In this document: piece after piece, positions 30,204 through 39,028 of the stretch
Numbering within the stretch: position 1 is the stretch's first letter
Layout: each line of letters begins with the position of its first letter
Source: JAHRAW01 sp965249835
GTDB taxonomy: Bacteria; Pseudomonadota; Gammaproteobacteria; Arenicellales; Poriferihabitantaceae
Length of the DNA stretch: 64,000 bases
NCBI GenBank assembly: GCA_965249835.1
Contig: CBDFMY010000003.1
Coordinates: 310,001 to 374,000 of the forward strand
Direction of reading: 5' to 3'
Position numbers and translations under genes: made by a program
Notes under the pieces: model-generated
What the model was told of the DNA's origin: nothing
The model's database searches: none
What the model saw: the letters and a program-made list of their open reading frames with translations, nothing else

Positions 30204-30267
30204 TTTCTTTACGGATTAGTAAAGAAAGTATATGGTCTGTTTTTTTCTTTGTCAACGCATAAAGAAA
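30204..30267. promoter_or_regulatory. two TTTCTTT-N10-AAAGAAA dyads upstream of fic
   Basis: TTTCTTT at 30204-30210 pairs with AAAGAAA at 30221-30227 (the first dyad extends to a perfect 9-bp repeat with AC/GT). A second dyad with the same halves and the same 10-nt spacing lies at 30244-30250 and 30261-30267. Centres are 40 bp apart. They begin 14 bp upstream of the fic ATG. Likely operators for a dimeric DNA-binding protein, plausibly the Fic protein's own C-terminal winged helix. Confidence 0.75.
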
Positions 30268-30290
30268 ATTTTTCGCCGTTTTATTTCCTT

Positions 30291-30375
30291 ATTCACGAGG
30301 ACGAAAACCGCTCGTCTTGCCTCAATTTTTCCCCCATTCACGAGGACGAAAACCGCTCGTCTTGCCTCAATTTTT
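30291..30375. repeat. 45-bp tandem duplication at the aminotransferase stop
   Basis: A 45-nt unit beginning ATTCACGAGGACGAAAACCG starts at 30291 and again at 30336; 40 nt of the second copy are present before the sequences diverge at about 30375. Each unit holds a small hairpin (GACGA/TCGTC) followed by CAATTTTT on the plus strand. The second copy ends at the stop codon of the aminotransferase gene. Confidence 0.9.
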
Positions 30376-31645
30376 ACCCCTCAACCTTTGCCAACGCGGC
30401 TTCCAAACTCGCCATGATGAGCGGAATCTGTTGGCGACGACACGCGCCGACCGACAGGCGGAACCAGTTGGCGCAGTTGTTTGCACCAAACCACGAGAAT
30501 GGCAGGATGCCGATTTTGGCTTCGTTCAATAAATATTCCTGCGCCGCCGCATCGTCATCCAGTGGCTTGTCGCCGGCGCGTTTGCCGAGCAGGTCGATTT
30601 GGACGCTGAGATAAATCGCCGCTTGCGGCGCAATCACGTCCACCGCGTAGCCTTTGTTTTTGAGCGTCATAAATCCGGCGTGGAATGTCTCAAGGCGCGC
30701 CGCCAGCCGCGCGCGAAATTGGCTCAAGTGCGCATCCACTGCACGCTCGTCCGCGAGAAAAATACCGGTGGCGATTTGTTCGGGTTTCGGTGCCCACGCG
30801 CCCATGTGGGCAATCAGCGATGACATTTTCATAATGACTTGACGCGGACCGGTACCCCAGCCGACGCGAACGCCGGTGGCCGCGAATGCCTTGGACATGC
30901 CGTCGACAAAAATTGCGTAATCGCGAATTTCGGGACATACCGACAGCGGATGCCGGAAGGCGTTGTGGTTGCTGTCGGCGTCGGCGAAAGTAAGCGCCCA
31001 ATACACCTGATCGAACATGACATAAAGCGGTTTTTGGTTCCGATTGCGCCGGTAATTCTCCGCCACAACCAATTCGCAGATGTCTGTCAGGTTTTGCTCG
31101 TTGAACAAAGTGCCGGTGGGATTTTGCGGCGAACACAACGCCAGCAGGACCGCGTCTTTGATATGCGGCGCAATGGCTTCGGCGGTGGGCATGAAATGAT
31201 TTTTCGCAGTGGTTTCAACGCACGCGGTTTGCGCCCCGACCAGGGCGGCGTAACTTTCGTTATTCCACGACGGCACCGGATACACCACGAGTTCGCCGGG
31301 GTCGACGATGGCGCGGTAGATGGCGTAGATAATCGGGCGCGAACCGCAAGCGATGATGACATCATCGGCCTCATAGTCGAGATGGCAGACGCGGTTCAAC
31401 CAGTTGGCCACGCCACTTCGAATCTCCGGCATCCCGACCGCCCCCGGATAGTTGGTTTGATGATCGCGGTAGGCGGCGATGATGGCTTCGGTCAAACCAT
31501 CGGGAATCGAAAAGAGGGTTGGATCAAAATCCCCGACGGTGAGGTTGTGCAAGGTCTCGCCGCGTGCCTGTCGGGCGTTAATCTCCGCGGCGATGGTCAG
31601 AATCGGCGAAGTCGTGATTTGTTCGGCGAGGCGGGAGAGTTTCAT
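30374..31645 (-). CDS. pyridoxal-phosphate aminotransferase, class I/II
   Basis: A fold-type I aminotransferase of about 423 residues. The substrate arm GDFDPTLFSIPDGLTEAI, the SPQNPTGTLFNEQNL stretch, FDQVYWALTF (Asp and Tyr contacting PLP) and the Schiff-base lysine in FVDGMSKAFAATGVRVGW are all seen, with NWFRLSVGA supplying the carboxylate-binding Arg. It belongs near the aspartate aminotransferase group but the substrate is not certain. The start at 31645 gives MKLSRLAEQITTSPILTIAAE as in relatives; the 26-codon longer frame is not conserved. A partial copy of its 3' end lies beyond fic. Confidence 0.88.
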   Translation of the reverse strand: MKLSRLAEQITTSPILTIAAEINARQARGETLHNLTVGDFDPTLFSIPDGLTEAIIAAYRDHQTNYPGAVGMPEIRSGVANWLNRVCHLDYEADDVIIACGSRPIIYAIYRAIVDPGELVVYPVPSWNNESYAALVGAQTACVETTAKNHFMPTAEAIAPHIKDAVLLALCSPQNPTGTLFNEQNLTDICELVVAENYRRNRNQKPLYVMFDQVYWALTFADADSNHNAFRHPLSVCPEIRDYAIFVDGMSKAFAATGVRVGWGTGPRQVIMKMSSLIAHMGAWAPKPEQIATGIFLADERAVDAHLSQFRARLAARLETFHAGFMTLKNKGYAVDVIAPQAAIYLSVQIDLLGKRAGDKPLDDDAAAQEYLLNEAKIGILPFSWFGANNCANWFRLSVGACRRQQIPLIMASLEAALAKVEG

Positions 31646-31790
31646 GGCGGATGTGGCGGGAATTATATCTTTAATTATTGCGCGGTTACGGTGATGCCAT
31701 CGCTGACATCCGGCTGCCGACATTAATTAAAGGCAAATTAAAAGATATACTCCGCACAATTCTCCCCGCAGTTCACGCAAGACGGTAACC

Positions 31791-32885
31791 ATGCTCGCTT
31801 ATATCATTCGCCGATTGTTGCTGGTGATTCCGACATTGTTCGGGATTATGGTAATCAATTTCGCCATCGTGCAATTCGCGCCGGGGGGTCCGGTGGAGCA
31901 AGCCATTGCCACCTTTCAGGGACTCAGCGTGGATGCCACCAGCCGTTTTTCCGGAACCGGTTCGGATGTGCAGGGCATTCAGAGCGGCGGTCACGGGGTC
32001 AGCAAATACCGCGGCGCGCAGGGACTGCGGCCGGAAATTATCGCCCGAATCGAAAAGCAGTTCGGTTTTGACCAGCCGCCGCACCGGCGTTTTTTGAAGA
32101 TGATATGGGATTACGCGAGGTTTGATTTCGGCGAGAGTTATTTCAGCAACAAGCGCGTGGTTGATTTGGTCGTGGAAAAAATGCCGGTGTCGATCTCGCT
32201 GGGGTTATGGACCACGCTGATCGTGTATCTGGTTTCCATTCCCCTGGGAGTGCACAAAGCGGTGCGCGACGATTCGCGCTTTGACGCATGGAGTAGCGGC
32301 GTGATTGTCGCCGGTTATGCAATTCCGAGTTTTTTGTTTGCAGTTTTGCTGATCGTGCTGTTTTCCGGCGGGCGCTATTTAGATTGGTTTCCACTGCGCG
32401 GGCTGACCAGCAACGGTTGGGAATTGCTGCCGTGGTGGCGACAGATTCTGGATTACTTCTGGCACATCACGTTGCCGGTTTTGTCCATGGTGATCGGCGG
32501 ATTTGCCGGGCTCACCATGCTCACCAAAAATTCGTTTCTCGACCAAATAAAATTGCAGTATGTGCAAACCGCGCGCGCCAAAGGGCTGTCGGAAAATCAG
32601 GTGCTGTATGGCCATGTATTCAGGAATGCAATGTTGATCGTGATCGCCGGTTTCCCCGCCATGTTCATCGGCATCCTGTTCACCGGCGCGCTACTGATCG
32701 AAGTAATTTTTTCTCTTGATGGCCTCGGTTTGCTCGGTTACGAAGCGGCAATCAACCGCGATTACCCGGTGATGTTCGCCATCCTCTACCTGTTCACGCT
32801 AATCGGAATGTTGATGCAGATTATCCGCGATGTGATGTATACGATCATCGACCCGCGCATTGATTTTGAATCACGAGAAGTGTGA
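31791..32885 (+). CDS. yejB: peptide ABC transporter permease YejB
   Basis: YejB is one of two inner-membrane permeases of the Yej oligopeptide (microcin C-type) importer. The 364-residue product equals E. coli YejB in length, begins MLAYIIRRLLLVIPTLFGIMVINF and carries the long insertion after APGGPVEQ typical of YejB rather than DppB. The binding-protein-dependent permease loop appears as YVQTARAKGLSENQVLYGHVFRNA. Stop and yejE start share one base (TGATG). Confidence 0.93.
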   Translation: MLAYIIRRLLLVIPTLFGIMVINFAIVQFAPGGPVEQAIATFQGLSVDATSRFSGTGSDVQGIQSGGHGVSKYRGAQGLRPEIIARIEKQFGFDQPPHRRFLKMIWDYARFDFGESYFSNKRVVDLVVEKMPVSISLGLWTTLIVYLVSIPLGVHKAVRDDSRFDAWSSGVIVAGYAIPSFLFAVLLIVLFSGGRYLDWFPLRGLTSNGWELLPWWRQILDYFWHITLPVLSMVIGGFAGLTMLTKNSFLDQIKLQYVQTARAKGLSENQVLYGHVFRNAMLIVIAGFPAMFIGILFTGALLIEVIFSLDGLGLLGYEAAINRDYPVMFAILYLFTLIGMLMQIIRDVMYTIIDPRIDFESREV

Positions 32886-33973
32886 TGGAGGAGACGCGCA
32901 TCACCGACCAACCCTTGCAACAAGGCGCGAGCCAAACCCTGCTCGGCGTGAAACTGTCGCCGCTGGATGCACGACGCTGGCAGAACTTTCGCGGCAACGC
33001 GCGCGGCTACTGGTCGCTGTGGATTTTTCTCGCACTATTCACCGTCACCCTGTTTTCGGAACTCGTTGCCAACGACAAACCGATGCTGGTGCGTTATGAC
33101 GGTGCTTTTTACACGCCGGTTCTTTTTGATTATTTTGAAACCGACTTCGGCGGCGAGTTTGAATTGGAAGCGGATTATCACGAACCGTATATTCAGAATT
33201 TGATCGCCGCACGCGGCTGGATTGTATGGCCGGCGATTCCCTGGGCCTACGACACCATCGACTACGACCTCAGCACACCGGCACCGGCACCGCCTTCGGC
33301 GCGCCACTGGCTTGGCACCGATGACCAGGCGCGGGATGTGCTGGCGCGAGTCTTGTATGGCTTTCGCATTTCCGTATTGTTCGGGTTGGCACTGACTTTG
33401 CTGAGTTCGGTCATCGGCATCGCGGCCGGCGCGGTGCAGGGATATTTCGGCGGGCTTACCGATCTTTTGATGCAACGCTTCATCGAAATCTGGGAAGGGC
33501 TGCCGGTTTTGTATCTGCTGATTATCATGGCCGCGGTGATTCAGCCGGGCTTCACCAGTTTATTGATTCTGATGCTGTTGTTTTCCTGGCCCGGGCTGGT
33601 GGCGGTGGTGCGCGCGGAATTTTTGCGTGCGCGCAACTTCGAATACATCCGCGCCGCACGCGCCCTCGGCGTGTCGGATGCGACCATCATGTATCGACAC
33701 ATTCTGCCCAATGCCATGGTGGCGACCCTGACCTTCATGCCATTCATATTGAGCGGCTCGGTGACCACCCTCACCGGCCTCGACTTTCTCGGCTTCGGCT
33801 TGCCGGCCGGTTCGCCCTCCCTCGGCGAAATGCTCAATCAAGGCAAAAACAATTTGCAGGCGCCGTGGCTCGGCATCACCGGCTTCGTGGTCATCGGCCT
33901 CATGCTTTCGCTGCTGGTGTTCATCGGCGAAGCGGTGCGCGATGCGTTTGACCCGAGGAAGTTATTTCAATGA
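32885..33973 (+). CDS. yejE: peptide ABC transporter permease YejE
   Basis: The second permease of the Yej importer. It has about 362 residues against 341 in E. coli. Conserved features: SPLDARRWQNFRGNARGYWSLWIF at the start, the periplasmic HWLGTDDQARDVLARVLYGFRIS segment, and the ATPase-contact loop YIRAARALGVSDATIMYRHILPNAM. An in-frame GTG one codon earlier exists; the ATG at 32885 is used. It overlaps yejB by 1 nt and yejF by 4 nt, so all three are co-translated. Confidence 0.93.
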   Translation: MEETRITDQPLQQGASQTLLGVKLSPLDARRWQNFRGNARGYWSLWIFLALFTVTLFSELVANDKPMLVRYDGAFYTPVLFDYFETDFGGEFELEADYHEPYIQNLIAARGWIVWPAIPWAYDTIDYDLSTPAPAPPSARHWLGTDDQARDVLARVLYGFRISVLFGLALTLLSSVIGIAAGAVQGYFGGLTDLLMQRFIEIWEGLPVLYLLIIMAAVIQPGFTSLLILMLLFSWPGLVAVVRAEFLRARNFEYIRAARALGVSDATIMYRHILPNAMVATLTFMPFILSGSVTTLTGLDFLGFGLPAGSPSLGEMLNQGKNNLQAPWLGITGFVVIGLMLSLLVFIGEAVRDAFDPRKLFQ

Positions 33974-35715
33974 ACGACACCAGCAACGCGCCGCTGGTGG
34001 TGGAAGATCTGTCGGTCAGTTTCCGCCGGCACACAGGCTCCGGCAAGCACCGGCGAGAACTCATCACCGATGTGGTCAAGGGCGTGTCGTTCGAATTGCA
34101 CGCCGGCGAGACTCTGGCACTGGTGGGCGAGTCGGGCTCCGGCAAATCGCTAACCGCGCTGTCGATATTGCAATTACTGCCCTATCCCCAGGCGTTCCAC
34201 CCCGGCGGCTCGGTTCGCCATCACGGCAACGAACTGGTCAACGCCGACCCGCAGACGTTGCAGCGCATTCGCGGCAACGAAATTTCGATGATCTTTCAGG
34301 AACCGATGACCGCGCTCAATCCCCTGCACACCATCGAAAAACAAATCGGCGAGTCGCTGGCTTTGCACCAGAGCATCAGCGGCGATGCCGCGCGCGCACG
34401 AACGCTTGAATTGCTCGACGAGGTCGGCATAGACGCGCCGCACACTCGACTCGGTGCCTGGCCGCATCAATTATCCGGCGGACAACGCCAACGCGTGATG
34501 ATCGCCATGGCGCTCGCCAACCGACCCGAAATATTGCTCGCCGACGAGCCCACCACCGCGCTGGATATGACCGTGCAGGCGCGCATTCTGGCGTTGCTGA
34601 AGGATCTGCAACGTACCGAAAATCTGGGGCTACTGCTGATTACCCACGACCTCAACATGGTGCGCAAAATCGCATCGCGGGTGCTGGTAATGAAGGACGG
34701 GCGGATGGTGGAGCGCGGCCCGACCGAGCGCATATTCGTCTCCGCCCGGCAACCGTATACGCAAAAACTGCTGTCGGCCGAACCGCCGCCAAGGACACCG
34801 CCGGTGGGCAAGGGCACGGAAATCCTCGCGGTGGAGAATCTCAAGGTGTGGTTCCCGCTGCGGCGCGGTTTATTGAAGCGCACCGTGGGCCACATCAAGG
34901 CGGTCAGGCACGCTTCGGTGAAACTGTATTCGGGACACAGCCTCGGCGTGGTGGGTGAATCCGGCTCCGGCAAAACCACGCTGGCACTGGCGGTGTTGCG
35001 GCTGCTGAAATCATCCGGGCGCATTACCTTTGACGGTCGCGCTATTGACACCCTGCCACGCCGCGCTTTGAGCCCGTTGCGTCGACAAATGCAAATCGTC
35101 TTTCAAGACCCCTTCGGCTCGTTGTCGCCGCGCATGTCGGTGGGCGAAATCGTCAGCGAAGGACTGGATGCCCATGGCCTCATCCACGACCCGGCCGAGC
35201 GCGACCGGCGCGTGGTGGAGATTCTCCGCGAAGTGGACATAGACCCCGAAGTTCGCTTTCGCTATCCCCACGAATTCTCCGGCGGCCAGCGTCAGCGCAT
35301 CGCCATCGCCCGCGCCCTGATTCTGCAACCGAAAATTTTATTCCTTGACGAACCCACCTCCGCTCTTGACCGCACCGTACAGGTGCAGGTGCTGGCGTTG
35401 TTGAACCGCATCCAGCAACAACACGGGCTCGCATTTGTGTTTATCTCCCACGACTTGAGCGTGGTGAAATCGCTCGCCGATGAACTCATGGTGATGCGCG
35501 ATGGCGAGGTGGTGGAGCAAGGGGACGCCCAATCCATTTTCGCCCACCCGCAACATCCCTACACTCGCGAATTGCTGCACGCGGCGTTTGACCTTGCGCC
35601 GGGGCAATCATCGCCGCCGTCGGGAATGCCCGACAACGGGAATGCCCACAATGGGAATGATCCTCGCCGAAGCGAAATCAACCAAGCGAGCCGGCCCGCA
35701 GACGGTTCAGAATGA
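33970..35715 (+). CDS. yejF: peptide ABC transporter ATP-binding protein YejF
   Basis: YejF contains both nucleotide-binding domains of the importer in one chain. In the 581-residue product the first domain has GESGSGKSLT, LSGGQRQRVMIAMALANRP and LLADEPTTALD; the second has GESGSGKTTLALA, FSGGQRQRIAIARALILQP and LFLDEPTSALD. Both are complete, so both sites should bind ATP. The C-terminal 40 residues (SSPPSGMPDNGNAHNGND) are low complexity and extend 38 nt into the convergent cyclase gene, making it longer than E. coli YejF (529). Confidence 0.94.
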   Translation: MNDTSNAPLVVEDLSVSFRRHTGSGKHRRELITDVVKGVSFELHAGETLALVGESGSGKSLTALSILQLLPYPQAFHPGGSVRHHGNELVNADPQTLQRIRGNEISMIFQEPMTALNPLHTIEKQIGESLALHQSISGDAARARTLELLDEVGIDAPHTRLGAWPHQLSGGQRQRVMIAMALANRPEILLADEPTTALDMTVQARILALLKDLQRTENLGLLLITHDLNMVRKIASRVLVMKDGRMVERGPTERIFVSARQPYTQKLLSAEPPPRTPPVGKGTEILAVENLKVWFPLRRGLLKRTVGHIKAVRHASVKLYSGHSLGVVGESGSGKTTLALAVLRLLKSSGRITFDGRAIDTLPRRALSPLRRQMQIVFQDPFGSLSPRMSVGEIVSEGLDAHGLIHDPAERDRRVVEILREVDIDPEVRFRYPHEFSGGQRQRIAIARALILQPKILFLDEPTSALDRTVQVQVLALLNRIQQQHGLAFVFISHDLSVVKSLADELMVMRDGEVVEQGDAQSIFAHPQHPYTRELLHAAFDLAPGQSSPPSGMPDNGNAHNGNDPRRSEINQASRPADGSE

Positions 35716-38700
35716 AATCGGCTTGCTGGGTTTCGGCAGTTTCCAGCGCCGCACGATGCCATCGATCGATCTCGGCGGCATCGGCCAATCCGCCTTTGGC
35801 CGCGGCTTGCGCTTTGATTTCGAGTAGGCATGGCAACCACCATCTTTCGCCGAACCGCCGCACCATAGCGAGTGCGCCCTCGGCCGCCTGCATGGCACCG
35901 CGATAATCCACTACGGCAAGACGCGCTTCCGCCAGCAGTCCATGAAAATAGGGCAGAAACAACTTGCCGTAGTTGTCCTCGTAGCATCGCAGGTTACTTT
36001 CCATGCGGCGAACTTCGCGGCACTTGTCTCTCGCCTCGCTGGTGTCGGATGAATCATCGCGCTGCATCACGTGGCAGAACGCGCGAAACAAATTGCCCGC
36101 CGCCAGCAGCCCTTCAAAGCCGTAGGTTTGCGCGAGCGTCACCGTCTCTTCGGCCAACGCGCCGAGTGGTTTGAGGTCGCCGGCAATCTGTTGATACATG
36201 GCCGCCACCCGCAACGTCTCGGCCACGGTGTAGGGATGGCCGATGGCGCGCGCCGCTTCCACCGACTTGTCGATCTCCGCGACCGATTGCGGAACTTTAT
36301 TGAGCAGTAACTTATTGACCGCTCCGAGCCCGCGGATGGTTATATATGGATCCTGCCCGAAACGCACCCTGAGACTTTTGTTCGAACTCTGGTCGTAGAG
36401 ATTCACCGCCTTGTCGTAAAAATATTCCGCCGCGGCGAACTTTCCGGTGACCATGCGCGTCATGCCCTGCAACCCGAACGCGGTCATCATCAACTCCGGG
36501 TCGCGGGATTTTTCGCTCAGGGATTTCAGTTTCACCGACACGCGCACCGATTGGGAAAACGCCGCTTGAGACACCAGGCAACGCCACAGTCCGTATAACG
36601 CAGTCCACGCCTGTCGGTCATCGCCGTCGGCGTTGGCAAGCACCAACGCCTGCTCGTAGGTGTGCGTAACCTGCTCGCCGTGGTAGCCGGAACGGGCGGT
36701 CAGCGCGACCCCGAGATTTAACAGCAACGCCAGTTCGCGCTTCCTTCGCGGTTCCCCGTCGGGCAGGTCGGCGGCCAGTCGCAAACCCTGGGAAAGATGT
36801 TGCAACGACTCGTTGGTTGCCGATTGCGCAATCGCTTGCTCGCCGGCCCTCAGCCACAAATCCACCGCACGGTCGGTGCACTCGGTGTGGCTGTAATGAT
36901 GGGCGATCAACTCCGGATGCTGTTGCCCGATGTCGGGGTTGTCCTGCTGCAGAAGTTCGGCGATTTGCAGATGGTATCGCTGCCGGGTTTTCTTCAACAA
37001 CGAATGATAGGCGGCATCCTGAAACAGGGCATGACGAAATTCATAACGATCCTCCGCGGCCTCGGGAATCACCGAGAGTAGGTCGGCCGCCAGCAGGGCA
37101 TCCATACCGGCATCAGCACTGATATGGTTTTGGGATGCCACTTTGCTGATGAGCGAGTAGCGAAAATCGCCGCCAAATGTAGCCGCCAACTGGGCGAATG
37201 ACTTGGCTTCGCCGAGGCGGTCAAGACGCGCATTCAAAGAATCCTGAAGCGTGTCGGGAATGGTGAACAGACCATAATGCTCGCCGGCACCGATGTTTTC
37301 GCGGATTTGATTGGCTTCCATTTTTTTGGCGCGCGGCTGCGAGCGCATTTGGTCGAGCAAGTGGCGGCTGGTTTCTTCCAGAAATAACGGCACGCCGCCG
37401 CTTTTGCCGATGATTCTTTGCGTAACCGCCGCCGGCAACGCATGCGCACCGGACACCGCCGCGATCAGGCGCGCCGACGAGTCGGCATCCAGCCCGCCGA
37501 GTTTCATCTCCACCAGCGTTGCCGCATCCGGCCACGGCATAACGAAGCCGCTACGCGAAGTGAACACGGCGAATAGTTTTTCCGCGCCGGCGCCCGAGAC
37601 GATACCGCTGAGTACTTCCAACGTGGATGGGTCGGCCCAATGCAAATCTTCCACCACCAACAGCAGCGGACGCAATCGCGACAGCCGAATGACAAAACTG
37701 ATCAGAGCGTCCACCGTGCGATAGTGTTTTTCTTCGGCGCTGATGTCGCCAATCGCTCCGATGGGTGCTTGCGCCGATGCCGGTGGTATGCCCAACAACT
37801 CGTTGAACAATGCGTGTTCATCTTTGCCGTCCAGTTCAATGGCGATCATCGCCCGCCGAATGTTCTCCCGCCGCGTCTCGAAATCGTCGTGCTCGCCGAT
37901 TTGCAACCAACGGTGGGTTTCGTCGACGATCGGCTTGAACGGGCTACCCTGAAAATAGGGCGAACAAGTTACCCGCAGTCGATACAGTTCGGGCTTGTGA
38001 ATGGTTTTTTCAAAAGCCCGCAACAGCCGCGACTTGCCGATGCCGGGGTCGCCGCAAAGATGAATGATGCGACAACGACCATCGAGGGCATGCAGGTAGT
38101 TTTCCCGCAGACACCGCAGTTCCCGCTGGCGGCTGACAAAGCGCGTGGTGACTCGCTTCAACGAAGTGGTGGAACGATTTTGGAAAGTGCTCTCGTGGAG
38201 AATTTGCCAGACACCTATCGGCTCGGTAAAACCTTTGACCCGGTGCTCGCCGAGATCGCGAAACTTGAATGCGCTACCCACCAGCCGACGAGTTCGCAAC
38301 GCGGTTACCACGCTGTTCGGTTCGGCGAGGCTTTGCAAACGTGCGGCGAGATTGGGTGCTTCGCCGAAAATCAGTTCATCCTGATCGCGCCGATTGCCGG
38401 CACGCTCGCCGACCACCACCAGACCGGTGGCGATGCCGATGCGAATGCCGATTGCCTCGCGCCCGCGCCACTTCTCGGAGGCATTGTTGCGCTTGATTCG
38501 TTCGACCATTTCCATGCCGGCACGCACCGCGTGTTCGGGATCGAATTCGCTGGCAAGCGGATGACCGAACAACACCAAAATGCCATCGCCGAGATAATTG
38601 GAAATGTGCCCGTGATATTTCTCGGCGACTTCGGCGCACAACGTTTGGAACACGCGGATTTCATCCGCCAGATCTTCCGGGTCCAACGCCACCGAGCGCG

Positions 38701-38812
38701 AGGTGTAATCCGCCACATCGCAAAACAACACCGTTACCTGTTTGCGAACCGGCTGCGGGAAATCTCCTTCCCCACGAAAGTCAGAACGATTCGGGGCCAA
38801 TTGGTGCGCCAT
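35678..38812 (-). CDS. class III nucleotide cyclase-AAA ATPase-TPR regulatory protein
   Basis: A 1044-residue signalling protein. Residues about 15-185 form a class III cyclase catalytic domain (VTVLFCDVADYTSRS and NYLGDGILVLFG, with both metal-binding Asp). Next comes an AAA/NACHT-like ATPase (IIHLCGDPGIGKSRLLRAFE, LLLVVEDLHWADPS). The C-terminal half is helical, TPR-like. This layout is common in soil and marine bacteria as the cyclase/LuxR-like 'ATPase-coupled cyclase' class; whether it makes cAMP is not shown. ATG at 38812 is preferred. Its 3' end overlaps yejF on the other strand, and it lies between yejBEF and yejA. Confidence 0.87.
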   Translation of the reverse strand: MAHQLAPNRSDFRGEGDFPQPVRKQVTVLFCDVADYTSRSVALDPEDLADEIRVFQTLCAEVAEKYHGHISNYLGDGILVLFGHPLASEFDPEHAVRAGMEMVERIKRNNASEKWRGREAIGIRIGIATGLVVVGERAGNRRDQDELIFGEAPNLAARLQSLAEPNSVVTALRTRRLVGSAFKFRDLGEHRVKGFTEPIGVWQILHESTFQNRSTTSLKRVTTRFVSRQRELRCLRENYLHALDGRCRIIHLCGDPGIGKSRLLRAFEKTIHKPELYRLRVTCSPYFQGSPFKPIVDETHRWLQIGEHDDFETRRENIRRAMIAIELDGKDEHALFNELLGIPPASAQAPIGAIGDISAEEKHYRTVDALISFVIRLSRLRPLLLVVEDLHWADPSTLEVLSGIVSGAGAEKLFAVFTSRSGFVMPWPDAATLVEMKLGGLDADSSARLIAAVSGAHALPAAVTQRIIGKSGGVPLFLEETSRHLLDQMRSQPRAKKMEANQIRENIGAGEHYGLFTIPDTLQDSLNARLDRLGEAKSFAQLAATFGGDFRYSLISKVASQNHISADAGMDALLAADLLSVIPEAAEDRYEFRHALFQDAAYHSLLKKTRQRYHLQIAELLQQDNPDIGQQHPELIAHHYSHTECTDRAVDLWLRAGEQAIAQSATNESLQHLSQGLRLAADLPDGEPRRKRELALLLNLGVALTARSGYHGEQVTHTYEQALVLANADGDDRQAWTALYGLWRCLVSQAAFSQSVRVSVKLKSLSEKSRDPELMMTAFGLQGMTRMVTGKFAAAEYFYDKAVNLYDQSSNKSLRVRFGQDPYITIRGLGAVNKLLLNKVPQSVAEIDKSVEAARAIGHPYTVAETLRVAAMYQQIAGDLKPLGALAEETVTLAQTYGFEGLLAAGNLFRAFCHVMQRDDSSDTSEARDKCREVRRMESNLRCYEDNYGKLFLPYFHGLLAEARLAVVDYRGAMQAAEGALAMVRRFGERWWLPCLLEIKAQAAAKGGLADAAEIDRWHRAALETAETQQADFILNRLRAGSLG

Positions 38813-39028
38813 CAGAGTGAGCCAAACACACGACAAGACTTAACATCGGCAGAACCGGCGAGACCAACCAGACCGATGCGCACCGCAGCGCAGATGAGAC
38901 AACGCATTTCCCTTGCTCCTTTCCCTTTCTTCAGGATATTAATTGTTATGCTTGTTACGGGTTATATGGATTGTATATGCGCAAAGGATAGCCACACCGT
39001 CCGCCACATGCAAGTTTGTTTTTCCTAC

